Of a stretch of DNA of 64,000 nucleotides, positions 22,571 to 35,740 are shown piece after piece. The DNA is taken from contig OZ026841.1 in NCBI GenBank assembly GCA_964023205.1, positions 26,367,561-26,431,560 of the forward strand, read 5' to 3'. The notes under the pieces were generated by a model. That model had not been told where the DNA came from. It made no database searches and saw only the letters and a program-made list of their open reading frames with translations. How positions within the stretch are numbered: the stretch's first letter is position 1; every line of letters begins with the position of its first letter. A program made the translations under genes and the position numbers. The DNA is from Lutraria lutraria (taxonomy: Eukaryota; Mollusca; Bivalvia; Venerida; Mactridae).

Positions 22571-22979
22571 TACATTATATAATAGACTTAAGTCTATTTT
22601 GGATTGACTGAGAAACAAAATTTAATCATTGACAATGAAAAGATTACCATTGCCACTGTATATTTCTTCTTATGTTATTAGGCCTAAAAAGATTGCTTGC
22701 TTCTGGTTACGTTATCATTCACAATGGGGTAGGTAGGTAGGGACTTTTTTGTCTCTTTATAGCAGGCGAAAAAGGTAAAAAAAGTGAATTTTCCATTCCT
22801 CATTTCTGGAATAAAAAGTAGGTTAGCACGGAAATTTTAAGATCGGACGGGTTACTTGGACAAACAATCTTATTTTTATGCCATAACAGTTTCTAGGTTC
22901 TTTTTCTATAATTGCAAAAATTACTTAATTGTTACTATTTTTATTTTATTTTTTATTATTATTTATGGTACATATATCC

Positions 22980-23016
22980 AAGGACTTATATACATACATA
23001 TGTATATAAATCCTTG
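22980..23016. repeat. AT-rich palindrome
   Basis: AAGGACTTATATACATAC is followed by an almost complementary ATGTATATAAATCCTT, giving a hairpin of about 18 bp per arm with almost no loop. Function unknown. Confidence 0.5.
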
Positions 23017-24320
23017 ATATATCACAGGCATGAGATTGCCACATTCATGAATATCAAAAATTACATTTAAATGAATCTAAAGATATTGTACTCGATAGAA
23101 ATAGATACATTGAAAATTTTAATTATATAAAAAAAACTTCAAAATTAAACAGAAAGTAAATAATTCTTATAAAAAATGTATACACAAACATTTATAAAAA
23201 AAATATATATCAATTATATCGGTTTCAGGAATAGTACCGGTAGATATTTATAAGGTGGCAAGTTTGTATTATTGCTTGACTAAAGTATGCCAATGCAACA
23301 TCGTAACTGCACGTGCATGATTCTTGTACGTGTACCAGTCATGTGACGTCGCTTTTGGGCAGTGAGCTGTAGAGTACAATAATTATTTGACAGGCTGGCC
23401 ATTAGAAAACGGACTACCAGTGGCTTGGTTAATTGGTGCCTGCATTCACGCAAGCTTTGCTACCGACTGCAGAAATATAACTTGACTTAATGTATACAAT
23501 GTCATGTTGACAAGAGAATGTATGGCTACGTACGTGGTTCAATACATACAAAGTAAACGAAAGCAAACGACTGCGTAGACAAAACTTTGATTTATCATAA
23601 TTAAGGTACGTACTGTACTTGTATATATGCTTCTAGTTCTTTTTTCAGTTTGTTACTTATAAAGCATGCCGCGAGACATTGCATTTTAATGTAACTGAGT
23701 TTGCAAAAATCAGCACCCTTTATCCGGTATTTTATTACCTCTTTATGTCATTAAATATAACGTTGCATATACTTCATTAACTTAAGTCTACTTGTTATAA
23801 TTCGTTATCGTTAGCAGTGTTGATTTTTAAAATGTTATAAATAATGTTTCTTTTATACTGTACGCGTGTACTTTTCGTTTCAAGAGTGGACTTAACAACT
23901 TGAAATAATATGTGTAGACCTCCGCTCTATTTTCCGTCTGCATATCGAAGCATCTTTGTGTATGTGGTTTTGACAGGTTGTGATCAGCTGTTGACCGTTG
24001 TAACTAGGCCAGAGTTACTATAAATAGATGTTAATGCGTGATCAAAACAAAAATATTACCGACCTTGACCTAGCATTATTTATAGAATTGATTTCATCAT
24101 ATGATTTGGTTTTCCGTCTTATTGGGCCCCAAATATTAAATGACCTTAGTCATCGGGTTGTCGATAACTATTTCTTATTGAACAGTCTTAACTCGGACAT
24201 TTTGTTTGGTGAATTACTACATAATTTCCGGATATTTTAAGTAAAGTTGTCGTTATCAGTGCTAATCTCCTAACCTCTATCCAGATTAAATAGGAGGAGT
24301 TATAAATATTCTCTGTTTTC

Positions 24321-24350
24321 ATTGGACGATAAATAGGCGAAATGACGTCA
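24321..24350 (+). promoter_or_regulatory. Probable CREBRF promoter elements: inverted CCAAT box and CRE palindrome
   Basis: ATTGG (inverted CCAAT) at 24321-24325 and a perfect TGACGTCA at 24343-24350. They lie in a locally GC-richer, CpG-containing stretch (about 24.3-24.7 kb) at the upstream edge of the CREBRF locus. A possible untranslated first exon would lie between about 24.38 and 24.54 kb, but neither its transcription start nor its donor was proven. Confidence 0.4.
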
Positions 24351-26214
24351 CCGACTCATGTGACAGTTATTCCCGCAATTTCCTTCAGAACCAAAACAAA
24401 CTCCATGTTGGATTTGCATGATGTAAACATTGTAAAATAACTCGTTTAAACGGGTATTCAAGACATAAAATTGTGGATACTCGACGGCAAACCGACAAAG
24501 AAGGCCTTGTCGGACGATTGTTGCAAGATTTAGAAAGGTTTGTGAACGTTTTCTAGCGTAATTCAGGCGACGTTATGTCAGCGTATTTGTGTATTGGTCA
24601 GATGTTGCGCAACACTGTGCACGAGCTTTCACGTCTGTTGTGGGATTTGTAGCTTATCAATACTGGATCGGAGTCATCGGATGGGTTTGTGAGTAACACG
24701 GTATGGTGGTTAACGCCTAGTTGAATGTAAGAATTCTGTCTGTTTATATGACTAAACCGTCCTCGAGTGACCTCGTATAGTTTACTTTGTTAGAGGTAAC
24801 CATGCAGATATACAGTAAGAACAAAGGCTTTGTTTCCCGAATCCAATTTCTGAAATAATTGAATCAATAATGTGATTGTCTATAATGATTTATATGATTA
24901 TTGATGATTTTATAGAATTAAATTGACCATTAGGTTGTTGTTCTAATTTTATTTTTGTCAATTTCTTTGTTATTTGGTAGTTTGCCAATTAATTGTTCAA
25001 CTTCCTAAATCTGATAAAAAATCTGACACTAGTTTACAAGTGTGATTTAGGTTCAGATACATCATAACATGTTTTGGTTTTATTGGATATGATAATTGAT
25101 ATTAATTTGGTGATCGAATAACTTATTAAAAATTAGCAAACCTATAGTTCATTATCATATATAAATATGATGCAAATCTATTTTTGGAAATTATTGCAAC
25201 AATATAGTATACTAGGATATGAGTTGTCCTGTGTCAAGGTATGTTTTAATTTAAATGTATACTTTTTTGATGCATGAACTGCTTTTTTCTACTTTTTTCT
25301 GTAGAGTAATGTAAATGATGATTGATAAATTAATCATATCAGCTTGTAATAAAAAATGAGTTACTTTTTAATTCAAATTTTATTTTTTTACATGAATCAT
25401 TTTCACTTCCCTTTCTGATGAAGGAAAATTAAGTGTCCAGTATATAGTTTGAGGTGAAAGTAAGGTACATGTATGTATTATTGAGAAACCTAAGATTTGT
25501 ACTTCTATCATTGATCTGATATCATCTGAAATAGAATACGATTATTAGATTGATACTCATGTTATTGATACAGTTGGAATAATGATCTTAACTTACTAAT
25601 GATTTGATTAGAACATTTTAGTTTAATTATGATTGATCAGTACAGTTGTATCTTCAGATCATTAAAACTTTGCCGTTACACAAATTTACAATGTTGCTTT
25701 TTCACTGAATGCCAAAATAGCAATCTGATGTATGTACTTGTTTTTGTTCCCTTTTAAATTGTGTTTGTGTTACACCAAGGTACACTTAAATACACATTAA
25801 AGAGAATATGATGCATGTAGTTAAGTAATGAATGTGTTGAATTACATCAGCTGTAGAAACTAATACAATCTGAATCAGCTGTGCTGGGGTTAAAAATCAG
25901 AACATCTTCTTTGTTTAAGTTACATAAGACAGAATAGTCGTTCTATTTAAATAGTGGATATGGGGTTCACTCATCATTTATTAAATCTAAAAATATAAAA
26001 AAAATTCCTCAGCAAATATTGTTTTAGTTATTTTTAGAAATATTATAAAATTGAAACTCAGAATACATACTTATCATGTGATAATTATCTGTCATACTGG
26101 ATTTTTATGATAGAATAATTCCGTTTATTGTACTCAACCTTGAAAGGATTTATTTCATATTTATCCTAGTGAGTAAAGTATTAATAACAGTCAGTACTGA
26201 ATTAAATGATGATG

Positions 26215-26560
26215 TTTTAGCTCACATGAGCACTTATGGTGAGCCTTTGTGACCAGTCTTTGTTCAGCGTTGTGTGGCTTAAAACTATACCTTAATTGTG
26301 AACACACTAGGGGCCACATTTTTAGCTCAATTTTCGCAAAACTGGGTCAGAATGTTAATATCGACAAAATCTTGGACGAGTCCAATAATGGGCCGCTAAG
26401 GCAGTAAGGGTTAAAAACTAGGTCAGCAGGACCAAATAAGGGAAAACCTTGTGAACACTAGAAATCACTGTATTGATGGGATCTTCATGAAACTTTGCCA
26501 GAATGTTTATTTCAGTGATATGTAGGTCAATATCGATAATGGGTCACCTGCGGTCAAAAA
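26215..26560 (+). mobile_element. 'GCTCACATGAGCAC' dispersed repeat
   Basis: Opens TTTTAGCTCACATGAGCACT then GGTGAGCCTTTGTGACC, and contains TTCATGAAACTTTGCCAGAA and GGGTCACCTGCGGTC. This layout is seen in a common molluscan interspersed repeat. Non-coding, in the region upstream of the first recognised CREBRF exon. Confidence 0.55.
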
Positions 26561-26959
26561 ATAGGTCACTGTAATAAAATAAAGTTTCTGACTGAAATAG
26601 TACTAAATGGCAAAATTTGCTATTACGTAAGTAGCCTCTTCAGCCAGGTAAAATCATACTGTAGGAGTTTCTTTTGAGTTTTTTTCTTGTTGGATATATC
26701 TTTGTTTTCTGTTTTTTTAGCACAACTAGTGTACGTTTTATATAGTGTTATTTTACATTCAAATGGGTTCATTAAACATGGAAAATGGCTTGTGGGAGGG
26801 GTAATGAATATTAATCAAAACATATGAATTAGTTACAAATCTACATGAATCAGTAATATTTACCCAGTGTAGAATTTCTGTAGATAAAGTGCTGTATTTG
26901 TACATGTGTATCACGATTCACTTACACTTAACAATAACATAGAGAAGTCGCAACTTTTT

Positions 26960-27270
26960 TATGCCCCACAGCATCAACTGATGAGAGGGCATATAGTGAT
27001 TGACTTGTCTGTCCATTCGTCAGTACAAGGTTAACTAGATTTTACCGTTTCGTCCATCGCTTTGATACTTAACTTATACAGCTGTTGCCTTGGACCACTC
27101 TCCATCTAATCACCCACAGGTTTTTGGAATCAAATTTTGGCTGCATATGTATAGGCTACTTATTGATAGTGTGTCATGTACCTGTGATACCACACAATCT
27201 CAATGTATTTTACCTTGACTAGTTAACACCTGCTATCTTTTGAATGGACTATTTCTTGGAAAACTAGATT
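26960..27270 (+). mobile_element. 'ATGCCCC' dispersed repeat, 3' decayed
   Basis: TATGCCCCACAGCATCAACT, then GAGAGGGCATATAGTG and GATTTTACCGTTTCGTCC, match the order of the copies at 19182 and 42940. The GCAGCGTCTTGT end is missing. Confidence 0.5.
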
Positions 27271-28448
27271 TTACCATTTTGTTAAGTTACAAACAATGCT
27301 TACCTATATAGATTTTGGTTGTTATCACATATTTCTAGTGTGAAAACTGAAAGTGGACATAATCAGTCTCAAATCATCAGAAAATATCAATCTTGAAATA
27401 ACTGACATATTTAGGAATCTTTCTAGATATTTTCAATCCATATTATTGATGAAACAAACTCTGCCAACTGCTTCTTCTGTCATTATAAGATATCATATAA
27501 CATGCATCATATCTGCAAGTGTAGTGTTTATTACAAGGAACAAAATTAAAGCCCCGAAAGATGTCTGTAAAGTTTAAGATCAGTAATTAATGCACTATCT
27601 GATTTGTTTGTAATTCTTCCTGATGGTATTTTTTAACCGTCAGTTCATGACTTCTTAAAGTTTTATTCCATTTTTTCCCTACAATTTTAGAATTAATAAG
27701 TTGCATAGAACTACTAGATTCTGTATTCTTACACAGAGTTTATGTCGCAAACAGTTTATTTCATGATTGTTTGATTTTTTTAAGTCTAGAAGGATTATAA
27801 GCAGTGTTTGTCAAATTAATATGAATTCTATTTTGCAATGAAGTGATTTTTTGGATATTTAGTGTTTCATGTATGCACCAGGTTGCAAACTGTAAGGCCT
27901 TACTAAGCATTCAAACATTGACTTTATATCTAAGTCTAGTCCTCTTGTGAAGATGGTCTGACCTTCAAGTTGTAATCTTGCATTCTACCTGAGTTAACTG
28001 TGAGATCCCTTCTTCTATCTTAGGGTTTGGTACAAGCACACATACTCAATGTAAAAAAAAACTTAAAAAAAAAGAAAATCGCATATTTTCAGAAGTCATT
28101 TGGTCTCTGCTGATAATACTGATATGTGTGGACTTAAACAACATCACCTTATTTGAAACACCAAACCAATTTGGTTTATGCAAAAATGCTTTAAATTCTT
28201 ACCATTTTATTTGAAATCATTGAGTCTCATTTGCCATAAAGTATACAACAGCTGGTAATAAATAATAGATAAAGGTTAATAGATTATAGTTAACAAAGGA
28301 ATCTGATTCTATATAAGATACCACATGTACTTGTATTTACATGTACTCTAAATAAATGACTTGATCCTCTAGGAAAAGGAGCCGTAAACCTTTTATTTAC
28401 TACTTTTTATTTGGTTGTGATTAGTTATTGGTTTGCTATTATTTTCAG

Positions 28449-31400
28449 AGCTGAGAGGGAAACCGCTTCATCTAGTTGTGCTGTTACCACAGCAACTAAT
28501 TTGTTGTACTCCAGACAGTCTAGTCAATTGTGTTCTAGTAAGAGTCTCAGCGACAGGGAACAAAATATTAAAGAAACGGCAACAAGGCCTGCTTATACTA
28601 ACCTCACTGTACCATCAGTCACTCCTGTAAGTCACTATCAAGTTTACCAAACACCAAATGTGAATCCATTTGGTGAGATAACATCGCGAAGGAGTGCACT
28701 AACAAATACAAGTGTGACACAGGCCTCTAATGAACACTATAAGTCTCAATCTGAGCAATCAGGAGACAGTGATATCATTAGAAAGTTGTTACTAAGCAAC
28801 ACAAAGAAGACGACGCTTCAGAGTGCTCCATCTACTCAAAACGTGGCTGAAATTGTCAAGTTACTGCAGAGTAAGACGCTACATTTTACTGATCAGCCAC
28901 TTCCTGGTGCTAAACAGGACGTTCCTTTGAACATTAAGCAAGGAATATTACAACAGCCAATAGTGCAGTCCTCAAAAGTGCAGGAAACTCAGAACATCAG
29001 ACGACAACTGCTTCGCTTACAGCATAGACTCAAGGTGCAAGAACAGCAAAAACAAGTGTCTGAAAAGTTAAATCTTACTGGCCAGTGCATAGGCACTGGT
29101 CCACCTTTGAAACCTGTGGCTACAGGTGCATTCATAAAGTCTGCTTCACCCCAGTTCTCAGAGCCTGCTATCGCCGAGGAAATAAGGGACATTTTTGATG
29201 TACCATCTCCTATGACTGCTGGAAAAATTCTGGCCACTGATAGGGTAATTATTGCAAGTTTGTTTTCCCAAACTTTCTAGCTTATCAGATGTCAAGGCTG
29301 AGGGTGAACTCGTAGTGGTAGGGGCCACTAGAGCTAAAAATAGGAATAATTTTAAAATGACTTCTCATGAATTAATTGATAGATCATCACCAAACTTGGT
29401 CTGTAGTATCTTTCGATTGTCTTCTATCAAAAAATTGCTTAAGTAAATTAAGTCATCCCCTATTATGGGACAACTAGAGCTTGTAAAAAGAAGAAACTTC
29501 TTTTCATGAACCAACCAAACGATGGTCACCATTTTGACTTTAGTATCCTTGGCCTTGGGTCATCACCAATATTTATTAAATCTGGTTAGCGATTTTGGTT
29601 TGAACTTGTTCTAGATAACAAAAATATTCTTGCATAGGTTGGCCACATCTGCATTGTGTATATAACATTTAATACATTTTGTACTTTTATCATAAAATAA
29701 AGAGATTTTTACTGATCTTTCCAGCCAGCCAAAAAATCTTGTTGGGAGATTTATCTTATATGATATCATATAGCTGGTAATATTGTCTGTGTGTATTAGG
29801 GTTGGCTAGCAACTACTTCAAAAATATTTTACAGTCAAAAACAAAATTACAAAGCATATTTTCTTTTTTTTCAGCCAAAAGAGTCGGTCATGAATATGGA
29901 TAGTCAAATAAGTCTTTGTTCTGATTTGTCGCCATTTGTAAATACTTGTGGTGAATTACCCTTGTCGACTGATTTTGTGGATGCAAGTATCTATGCTTCT
30001 AGTCCAAACTCCTTACATCTGTATGAACAGGAAAAGATAGACATGCAGTGTTCAATGGGGGTAAACACAATTTGTTCTACTTTGGACCCAGTCGCATCAC
30101 CAGATGATTTTGAATTGAAAGCACAGTATGAGAATTCACAGGACTTAAGCAGTCTGCCATTTAATGACACCATGCCAGTCAGCAAATGTAATTTTGGGAC
30201 TAGAATTTCTGGCACAAGTGAGCCATTGGTTGATTGGGAGTCCTGTGTAAAGCCACCAAGCGATGTCTATATAAAGACAGAGACACCTGGCATGTCAACA
30301 CCGACTTTAGCTGAACTGAACAGCCCTAATTATGAATATCTGCAAGAACTGGATGATATTGACTCATATATTCACTGTGAAATGACCGGAAATGCTGGTG
30401 ATATTTCTCATGATTCAAAATCATCATTGAAAGGTCATCAGGACTTGGCCATTGGCTCAGAGGACAAACCTGTGCTGACTCTCCTCGGCAATGCCAAAAG
30501 TGAAGAGACTAGTAGTTCATTTGTTTCCAAAGGTCAATTTGTCTCGCATCACACTCCACTCACTGTTGTTAAAACTGAACCAATTGAGTTAAGTCTTTCC
30601 TCTTGTGGTGCAGACTTCCAGAAATCGTTGTCTCCTATGACGCCTGTAAAACCAGAGCTTGTTTCTGTCAAAAGACCAGTGGAGAGAAATTCTCCGTTGA
30701 GAACGATCCGTGAAATAGACATTTCAGATGCCTCCACTTTACAAAGACTTCTTTACAGTAAGTCACCCTTGCAGGCGAGGGAGCCTCGTAAACGGACAAT
30801 ATCTGAACCTCAGACTTCTACGAGAACTGTTTCATCTCGGAAGAGGTCTTTTGATTCTACGGGACTTGATATGGACAAAAAATGGGAGGAAATTAAACAG
30901 TTCTTGCATACGGAAACTGAGAATTCAGGGGAGACAATTGGGTCAATTGGTCCCAGCCATCCAATTAAAAGGGAGAGAACTCGTTATGGTAAGTAAACCT
31001 TTGTGGATACGAAATATGATTATATATTAATAAATGGATGCAGGTGTGCAGGGGTGACAATATCTGGATATATCCGGAATTCCGGATCCTGTCTGAAAGA
31101 GCTATGGTTTTCTGAGCAAAATTCAAGTTACTTGATTAAAATATGTCAAGAAATTGCTAAGTTATGGTTAAATTAATTTGCTTTGAAGGGTTTTCTTTAA
31201 TACAAACTGAGTTAGATATGGAAACAATGTGGTGGAAGGCCCTTGTTGGGCAAAAATGGTTGTCTGTGTATGATTTTCAGGATTTTTAATTTGGCTGTAT
31301 TAACACCCCTGTGTATGTAGATCGTTAGTTTGAGGTTCATCTACAAATGTATGAATGACTGGTTAAAATGAACAATAATTTTGGTCTTGTGTGCCTTCCT

Positions 31401-34400
31401 ATCTTGTGATAATACTTACAGATCAATCTTTTGTTCTGTGTGTCGAGTGTTATTCATGAAATAATGTGATGTATTGGAAATGTCACTTATAAACAAATCA
31501 TGCTTGTATGATGTTAATAATCTATTGTGTTCTCTGAGTCTGGCTTATGGAGTGATTTTAATGTATACTTAAATAATTGTTACTCACCTAATGTTATGTA
31601 TCAATAAAAAGCATCGGTGTAAAATCGAACACTGACCTATCAGCAATGTCTATTTGCATATCACATGTTAACTGGTCTAACTGGGATAATCATAACACAT
31701 CATTTTATAAACTAATCTGAGAATGTCCTGTAGCTTTAATTTTCACTTGGGTTGATTTGTATCATTAAAATCTGGATTCATGCATACCAGTATTTTAATC
31801 TTACAAAAAAAGCGTTTAAGGTGAATATGTTGAATAAAAGGTAAGTCTGGCCATTTTTATCACAGTGCTTGAAGCAGACTTTTAAAATCGTACATGTATG
31901 TATGATTATCAAATATTGTAACTTTTGTTGGACTTGATGCCTTTTATTAACTATATTCAGTGGAATATAATGTTTGTATGACTATATGACGGTTTGTGAG
32001 CTTCATTTGAATTAAAGGCCATTTTCTTAGAAAAATATGAAGTTGGTTTAATTATTGCAAATATTATTATTTAATCTTCATTTAAGACTCAACAGTTATC
32101 CTTTACCTTAAACAGCTGGCAAAATACCTAGTAATTTATAATATTATAGAAGATTCTTTTAGACCAAATTTCTTACTTATTCAGTGAGATAACTCTGTGA
32201 GACTATATCGAGGGTTCAACGCAACAGTGTCGTAACTCATATTGAAATAAGAACAACTTACGACAGTGTTGCGCTGAGCCCTCGATATGTATGATACTAT
32301 ACATATGCAGTGATCAAGAAGACAGGTGTACCTTCATCATAAAGTCTCAGTGTCTACAACATGGCCTGTCCGCTTCTCAGCAAGCAAATTGTAACTTTCT
32401 TTATCATGTTTTTTAGATTCCACCAGCTCTATTATGACATTAACATCTACTGAAGACGATGATTCCGACAGTGACAAAGACTTTGATGATGACTCTGATT
32501 CAGGTAAAGATTATGTTTTTGATAACATAATTTTATATAAAGTATAAAGACAATATAACCGCAACCGTGGCCGAGTGGTTAGGGTGTCCACCTTCGGAGC
32601 CGGAGATCGAAGGTTCGAACCCCAGTGGAGACTGGGTTAGTCTCTGTTATAATCTGTACCACTGTGGGTGGATAATTTAGCGCTAATTATTGTATTGTAT
32701 CTTTGTCTTTTTACAAGATTGTGTATATGTAAGTAACCTTTATTTACTGAAGCTCAGAATTAAAGCAGAATTTAATGCTAAAGTTTACATTGTGAAGCCT
32801 TCTAAAGCAAACTCTTCCTGAGCAAATCTAAAAAAAAAGATGTTTTTACTACATACCTGTATGTGTTAAATCCTTCAAATTTTAAATGTATAAATTACTA
32901 TTGGCCATTTTATTTTCTTTGACAAAAATGCGCATTGAATCATTACATAGACATCACATGTCTCTCTGATTGTCACATTAATGCTTCAATATGGTTCGTT
33001 CTTTTTATTGACTGACTGTAAGAAATCGAGACAATATAGAGTTGCATTTCTACAACAGTTCCATTTAACTGCAAGTTGGTATTAGCCTCCTTTTAATGTT
33101 TATACTATTGGGTTGTTTCGGTATTACTGAATACTGAAAACTACTTTTTACCGAAAATAACTTCGGATTACTGAAAACAGCTTATATTGTTGTTATTAAT
33201 AATGTTATGATTATTTTCATGAATTATATCTATAAAGGTCTGTTTATTAAAATCATACACAAAATTTCGAGTTAAAATATTGTTTTTTTTAGGAAGTGAT
33301 GATTTGTAAAATATGCATGTTTATTATTTATTGCTTCAGTTGCTTCCCTTCATACTGGAAACAATTCAGAATACTGAAAACAACTTACATCTCTATAAGT
33401 AATGAAATCGATACATCTGCATTCTAAACTTTTGGACAATGTAAGCATTGAAGGAATATGAGGAAAACGTATTGCAAAAAAATTACAGAAAAAAACTAAA
33501 AAAGTTTTGCAGTACTGAAAAGCCAGCGAACAACAGTCCGCTCAGTACTTAGATTGTGTACAAAATTAAAACCGGAGGTGACCTGAAGGGATTTATTTGT
33601 ATGCTTTCTTATAACATCTTCCTCCCCATGTTATATGTATGCTTGTATCCTAACCTCCCAATATGTTTTGTTGTATTTTTAAGATATGGAAGGTGGCCAT
33701 GATATCAGTTCCTTAAGTCCAGCTAATAGCTTGATTGGGACGAAAGAGAAACAGTATTTCTGGCAGTATAATGTGCAGTCAAAGGGGCCAAAAGGCACCC
33801 GTGCCAAATTTGACCTTGAAGAAGACCCACATGTTTTGAATGACTTTGAAGACCCAGTGTTTGGATCGAACACTAGCAAGTCTCTCAACAGTGCTGGTAT
33901 TTCCATAAAGCATGGTGGGAAAGCCCGGAAAGGGGACGGGAACGACATTGTGCCCAGTCCCAAAAAGTTGTGTCAGATTGGTTTACAGTTAAGAAAGATC
34001 AACCGACAAATAAATGACTTTGTACCAGTAAGTGAGCTTCCTTCACCTGCAAGAGGCAAAACACGAAAGGAGAAAAATAAACTTGCCTCCAGGTATGTTG
34101 ACAAGTCGTTTTATAATTAATACTTGAAACTTGTTACAAATTGTATGGTGCATTCTTGTGGTTATTAGGTTTGCCATTCAAAGTTTAGTGATCATTACAT
34201 CTATTTCATTTTAAAAATTCAAAGAATGATCTTTATTCAAGGGGCCGCCCTTATTTGGAGGTGGTTGCTTACGCAGATTTGTCTGTACTATGAAAATTAT
34301 ATGAGTGTTATTGCTTGTACAGTCAAACAGTCCTTTTGTCAAGTTCGTATTCAAATTGATGTGAACAAAATTTTATAAATTTACAAAGTAAAATTAATTC

Positions 34401-35483
34401 ATTGTAAAAGTATTTTTGGAAAATGAATGATTTAAAGCTTTCCGTAGCCATCACTCGTTTACATAGGTAAATTGATTTAATTACTTTTATCTCTGGAAAC
34501 AGGGCGTGTCGCTTGAAGAAGAAGGCACAGCATGAGGCTAACAAGGTGAAACTACACGGACTGGAAATGGAACATCGTAAACTTCTCACTGTGATTCACT
34601 TGATTCGACATAAATTGTATGAATATATCAAGCAAGGCTCAACAAGAGATCAACAGTCTATGACTGATGTACTGCAATCATTTGTGGAACAACATTTAAG
34701 TTAGTGTTTTATTTCATTTTAGAAAAGAAATCAGAAATGGTGAATTTGTAAAGGAACTGTAACTCTGTTGTTTTGTTGTTGTTTTTATTTCAGGTGTTGC
34801 CTCCCTTTCCTTGCTTAAATGATTTGTTTTTCATCAGGGACAATTTGTATACTTGCGTCTTTAAAAAACTTGAAAATTAATATCTGTGATAAACTGTAGT
34901 GTTGTGAGGTAGTGATCAGAGTGTCATGGAAGCAAGACATTAATTATTGTAAAGAGTATATTAGTATATTCATGTTATTGATAAACAGTAGAAGCTACAT
35001 GAAATACTTAATATTTTTTGATGGATGAAACAAATGACAGTTTCAGGTATTTTTTTTAGTAAAAACAATATTGTTTAAAAAAGAAATATCTTTCATATGA
35101 AATAGTTATCATTCTAAATCCATACTATAATTTGTTCACTTTTCACTATACCTGCTTGGTAAGGTAGCTTTTTGAATTAGCAGAACTTGGTGTATAGGAT
35201 CCTTGAAACTATATCTGTGAGTATAGTATTACCGGCACTACTTATTATGTAGCAATCAGCAGGTCTGGCAAAATCTGATTTTGACTAACTTGTCCATTTT
35301 GCTAGAAGCATTTAATGTTTTTCAGTGTTTAAATGTGTGTGCTTTTATTTTACAGCTGAGATGGTGGCAGGAAACACGACCGACTATGTGAATAGTGTCA
35401 TACACAAGGTTGAAGATGGTAACTACTCCGGAGGTCTAAACATACAGTCGACACGCTCCTATCCCAAGGAACTCCACAACTGA
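28449..35483 (+). CDS. crebrf: CREB3 regulatory factor (CREBRF) homologue, bZIP protein
   Basis: Exons: 28449-29244, 29875-30988, 32417-32503, 33684-34092, 34503-34699, 35356-35483 (TGA). All phases agree, giving 909 residues plus an unseen N-terminus: the first base of exon 28449 completes a codon begun in an unlocated upstream exon. An ATG at 29890 could serve as an internal start. Family signatures: a [13 protein letters not shown] motif, an acidic D/S exon (32417-32503), [28 protein letters not shown], then the basic region [20 protein letters not shown] split by the 34092/34503 junction (phase inside an arginine codon), and a C-terminal block with [17 protein letters not shown] and GGL. 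This order matches vertebrate CREBRF (about 640 residues); the present protein is longer, mainly in Ser/Gln-rich N-terminal exons. The vertebrate protein binds CREB3/Luman, promotes its turnover and acts in ER-stress and nutrient responses in the nucleus. Confidence 0.93.
29285..29640 (+). repeat. Dispersed repeat in CREBRF intron
   Basis: Contains GGGGCCACTAGAGCTAAAAA and CACCAAACTTGGTCTGTAGT, followed by a second related block (GGGACAACTAGAGCTTGTAA). It ends near GGTTGGCCACATCTG. The internal reiteration and non-coding nature suggest a degraded interspersed repeat. Confidence 0.35.
31049..31311. mobile_element. hAT-like MITE with CAGGGGTG termini
   Basis: CAGGGGTG at 31049-31056 and CACCCCTG at 31304-31311 form 8-bp inverted tips (wider: CAGGGGTGACAAT against ATTAACACCCCTG). 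CAGGGGTG tips are characteristic of hAT-type elements. A GGATATATCCGGAATTCCGG self-complementary motif lies near the left end. A partial copy is at 14297-14462. An 8-bp target duplication was not evident. Confidence 0.6.
32205..32288. mobile_element. 84-bp hairpin element, copy 1
   Basis: ATATCGAGGGTTCAACGCAA and the complementary right end TTGCGCTGAGCCCTCGATAT bound a stem of about 28 bp. It differs from the copy at 51585-51668 at three of 84 bases. Located in a CREBRF intron. Confidence 0.88.
32561..32705 (+). mobile_element. tRNA-derived SINE with intact A and B boxes
   Basis: TGGCCGAGTGG (32568-32578) fits the A-box consensus and GGTTCGAACCC (32612-32622) the B box, 44 bases apart as in a tRNA. 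The 5' GCAACCG does not pair with the 3' flank, so it is a SINE head and not a working tRNA. The body ends near TTGTATTGTATC. Intronic in CREBRF. Confidence 0.7.
34218..34330. mobile_element. Fragment of the CAGTCAAACCTGTG-type MITE
   Basis: Contains TCTTTATTCAAGGGGCCGCC, TTATTTGGAGGTGG and CAGTCAAACAGTCC. The order is partly scrambled, so this is a decayed or rearranged copy. Confidence 0.35.
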
Positions 35484-35740
35484 ACTGTCAGACATTACTG
35501 TCTCAGATGGACCGTTTTCCTTCCATGATAAGAAATGTGTATTCTGATGGAAGTCTTTCACACACATTGTTCTCAGATTAACTGTTAATTATGTAAATCA
35601 TGTAATGATATGTCATTACCACTTTCACATTTTAATGGATGGCTGAGTGTTGTTGGGTGGGGCATGTTTGCAATATGGTCATGTGACTTGAAGCATCACA
35701 AGTACTGTTGCTAGAAACATTGTGTATAATGATACAAATA

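Larger units (their letters stand above)
19700..24300. other. Intergenic region between the RS-rich gene and CREBRF
   Basis: No convincing coding exon was found. The region holds the AAAGGCCCA foldback, two SINEs, AT-rich simple sequence (22.9-23.2 kb), and a less AT-rich stretch with TGACGTC near 23.35 kb. A 70-codon open frame at 24028-24240 has no recognisable features and was not annotated. Confidence 0.5.

Noticed and set aside
24028..24240. Small 70-codon ATG-initiated frame just upstream of the CREBRF promoter region
   Set aside because: No similarity recognised, no splice or polyadenylation context, and the length is within chance expectation.
32561..32635. Functional tRNA gene at 32.56 kb
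   Set aside because: A and B boxes and their spacing are intact, but the acceptor ends do not pair and a SINE body follows.
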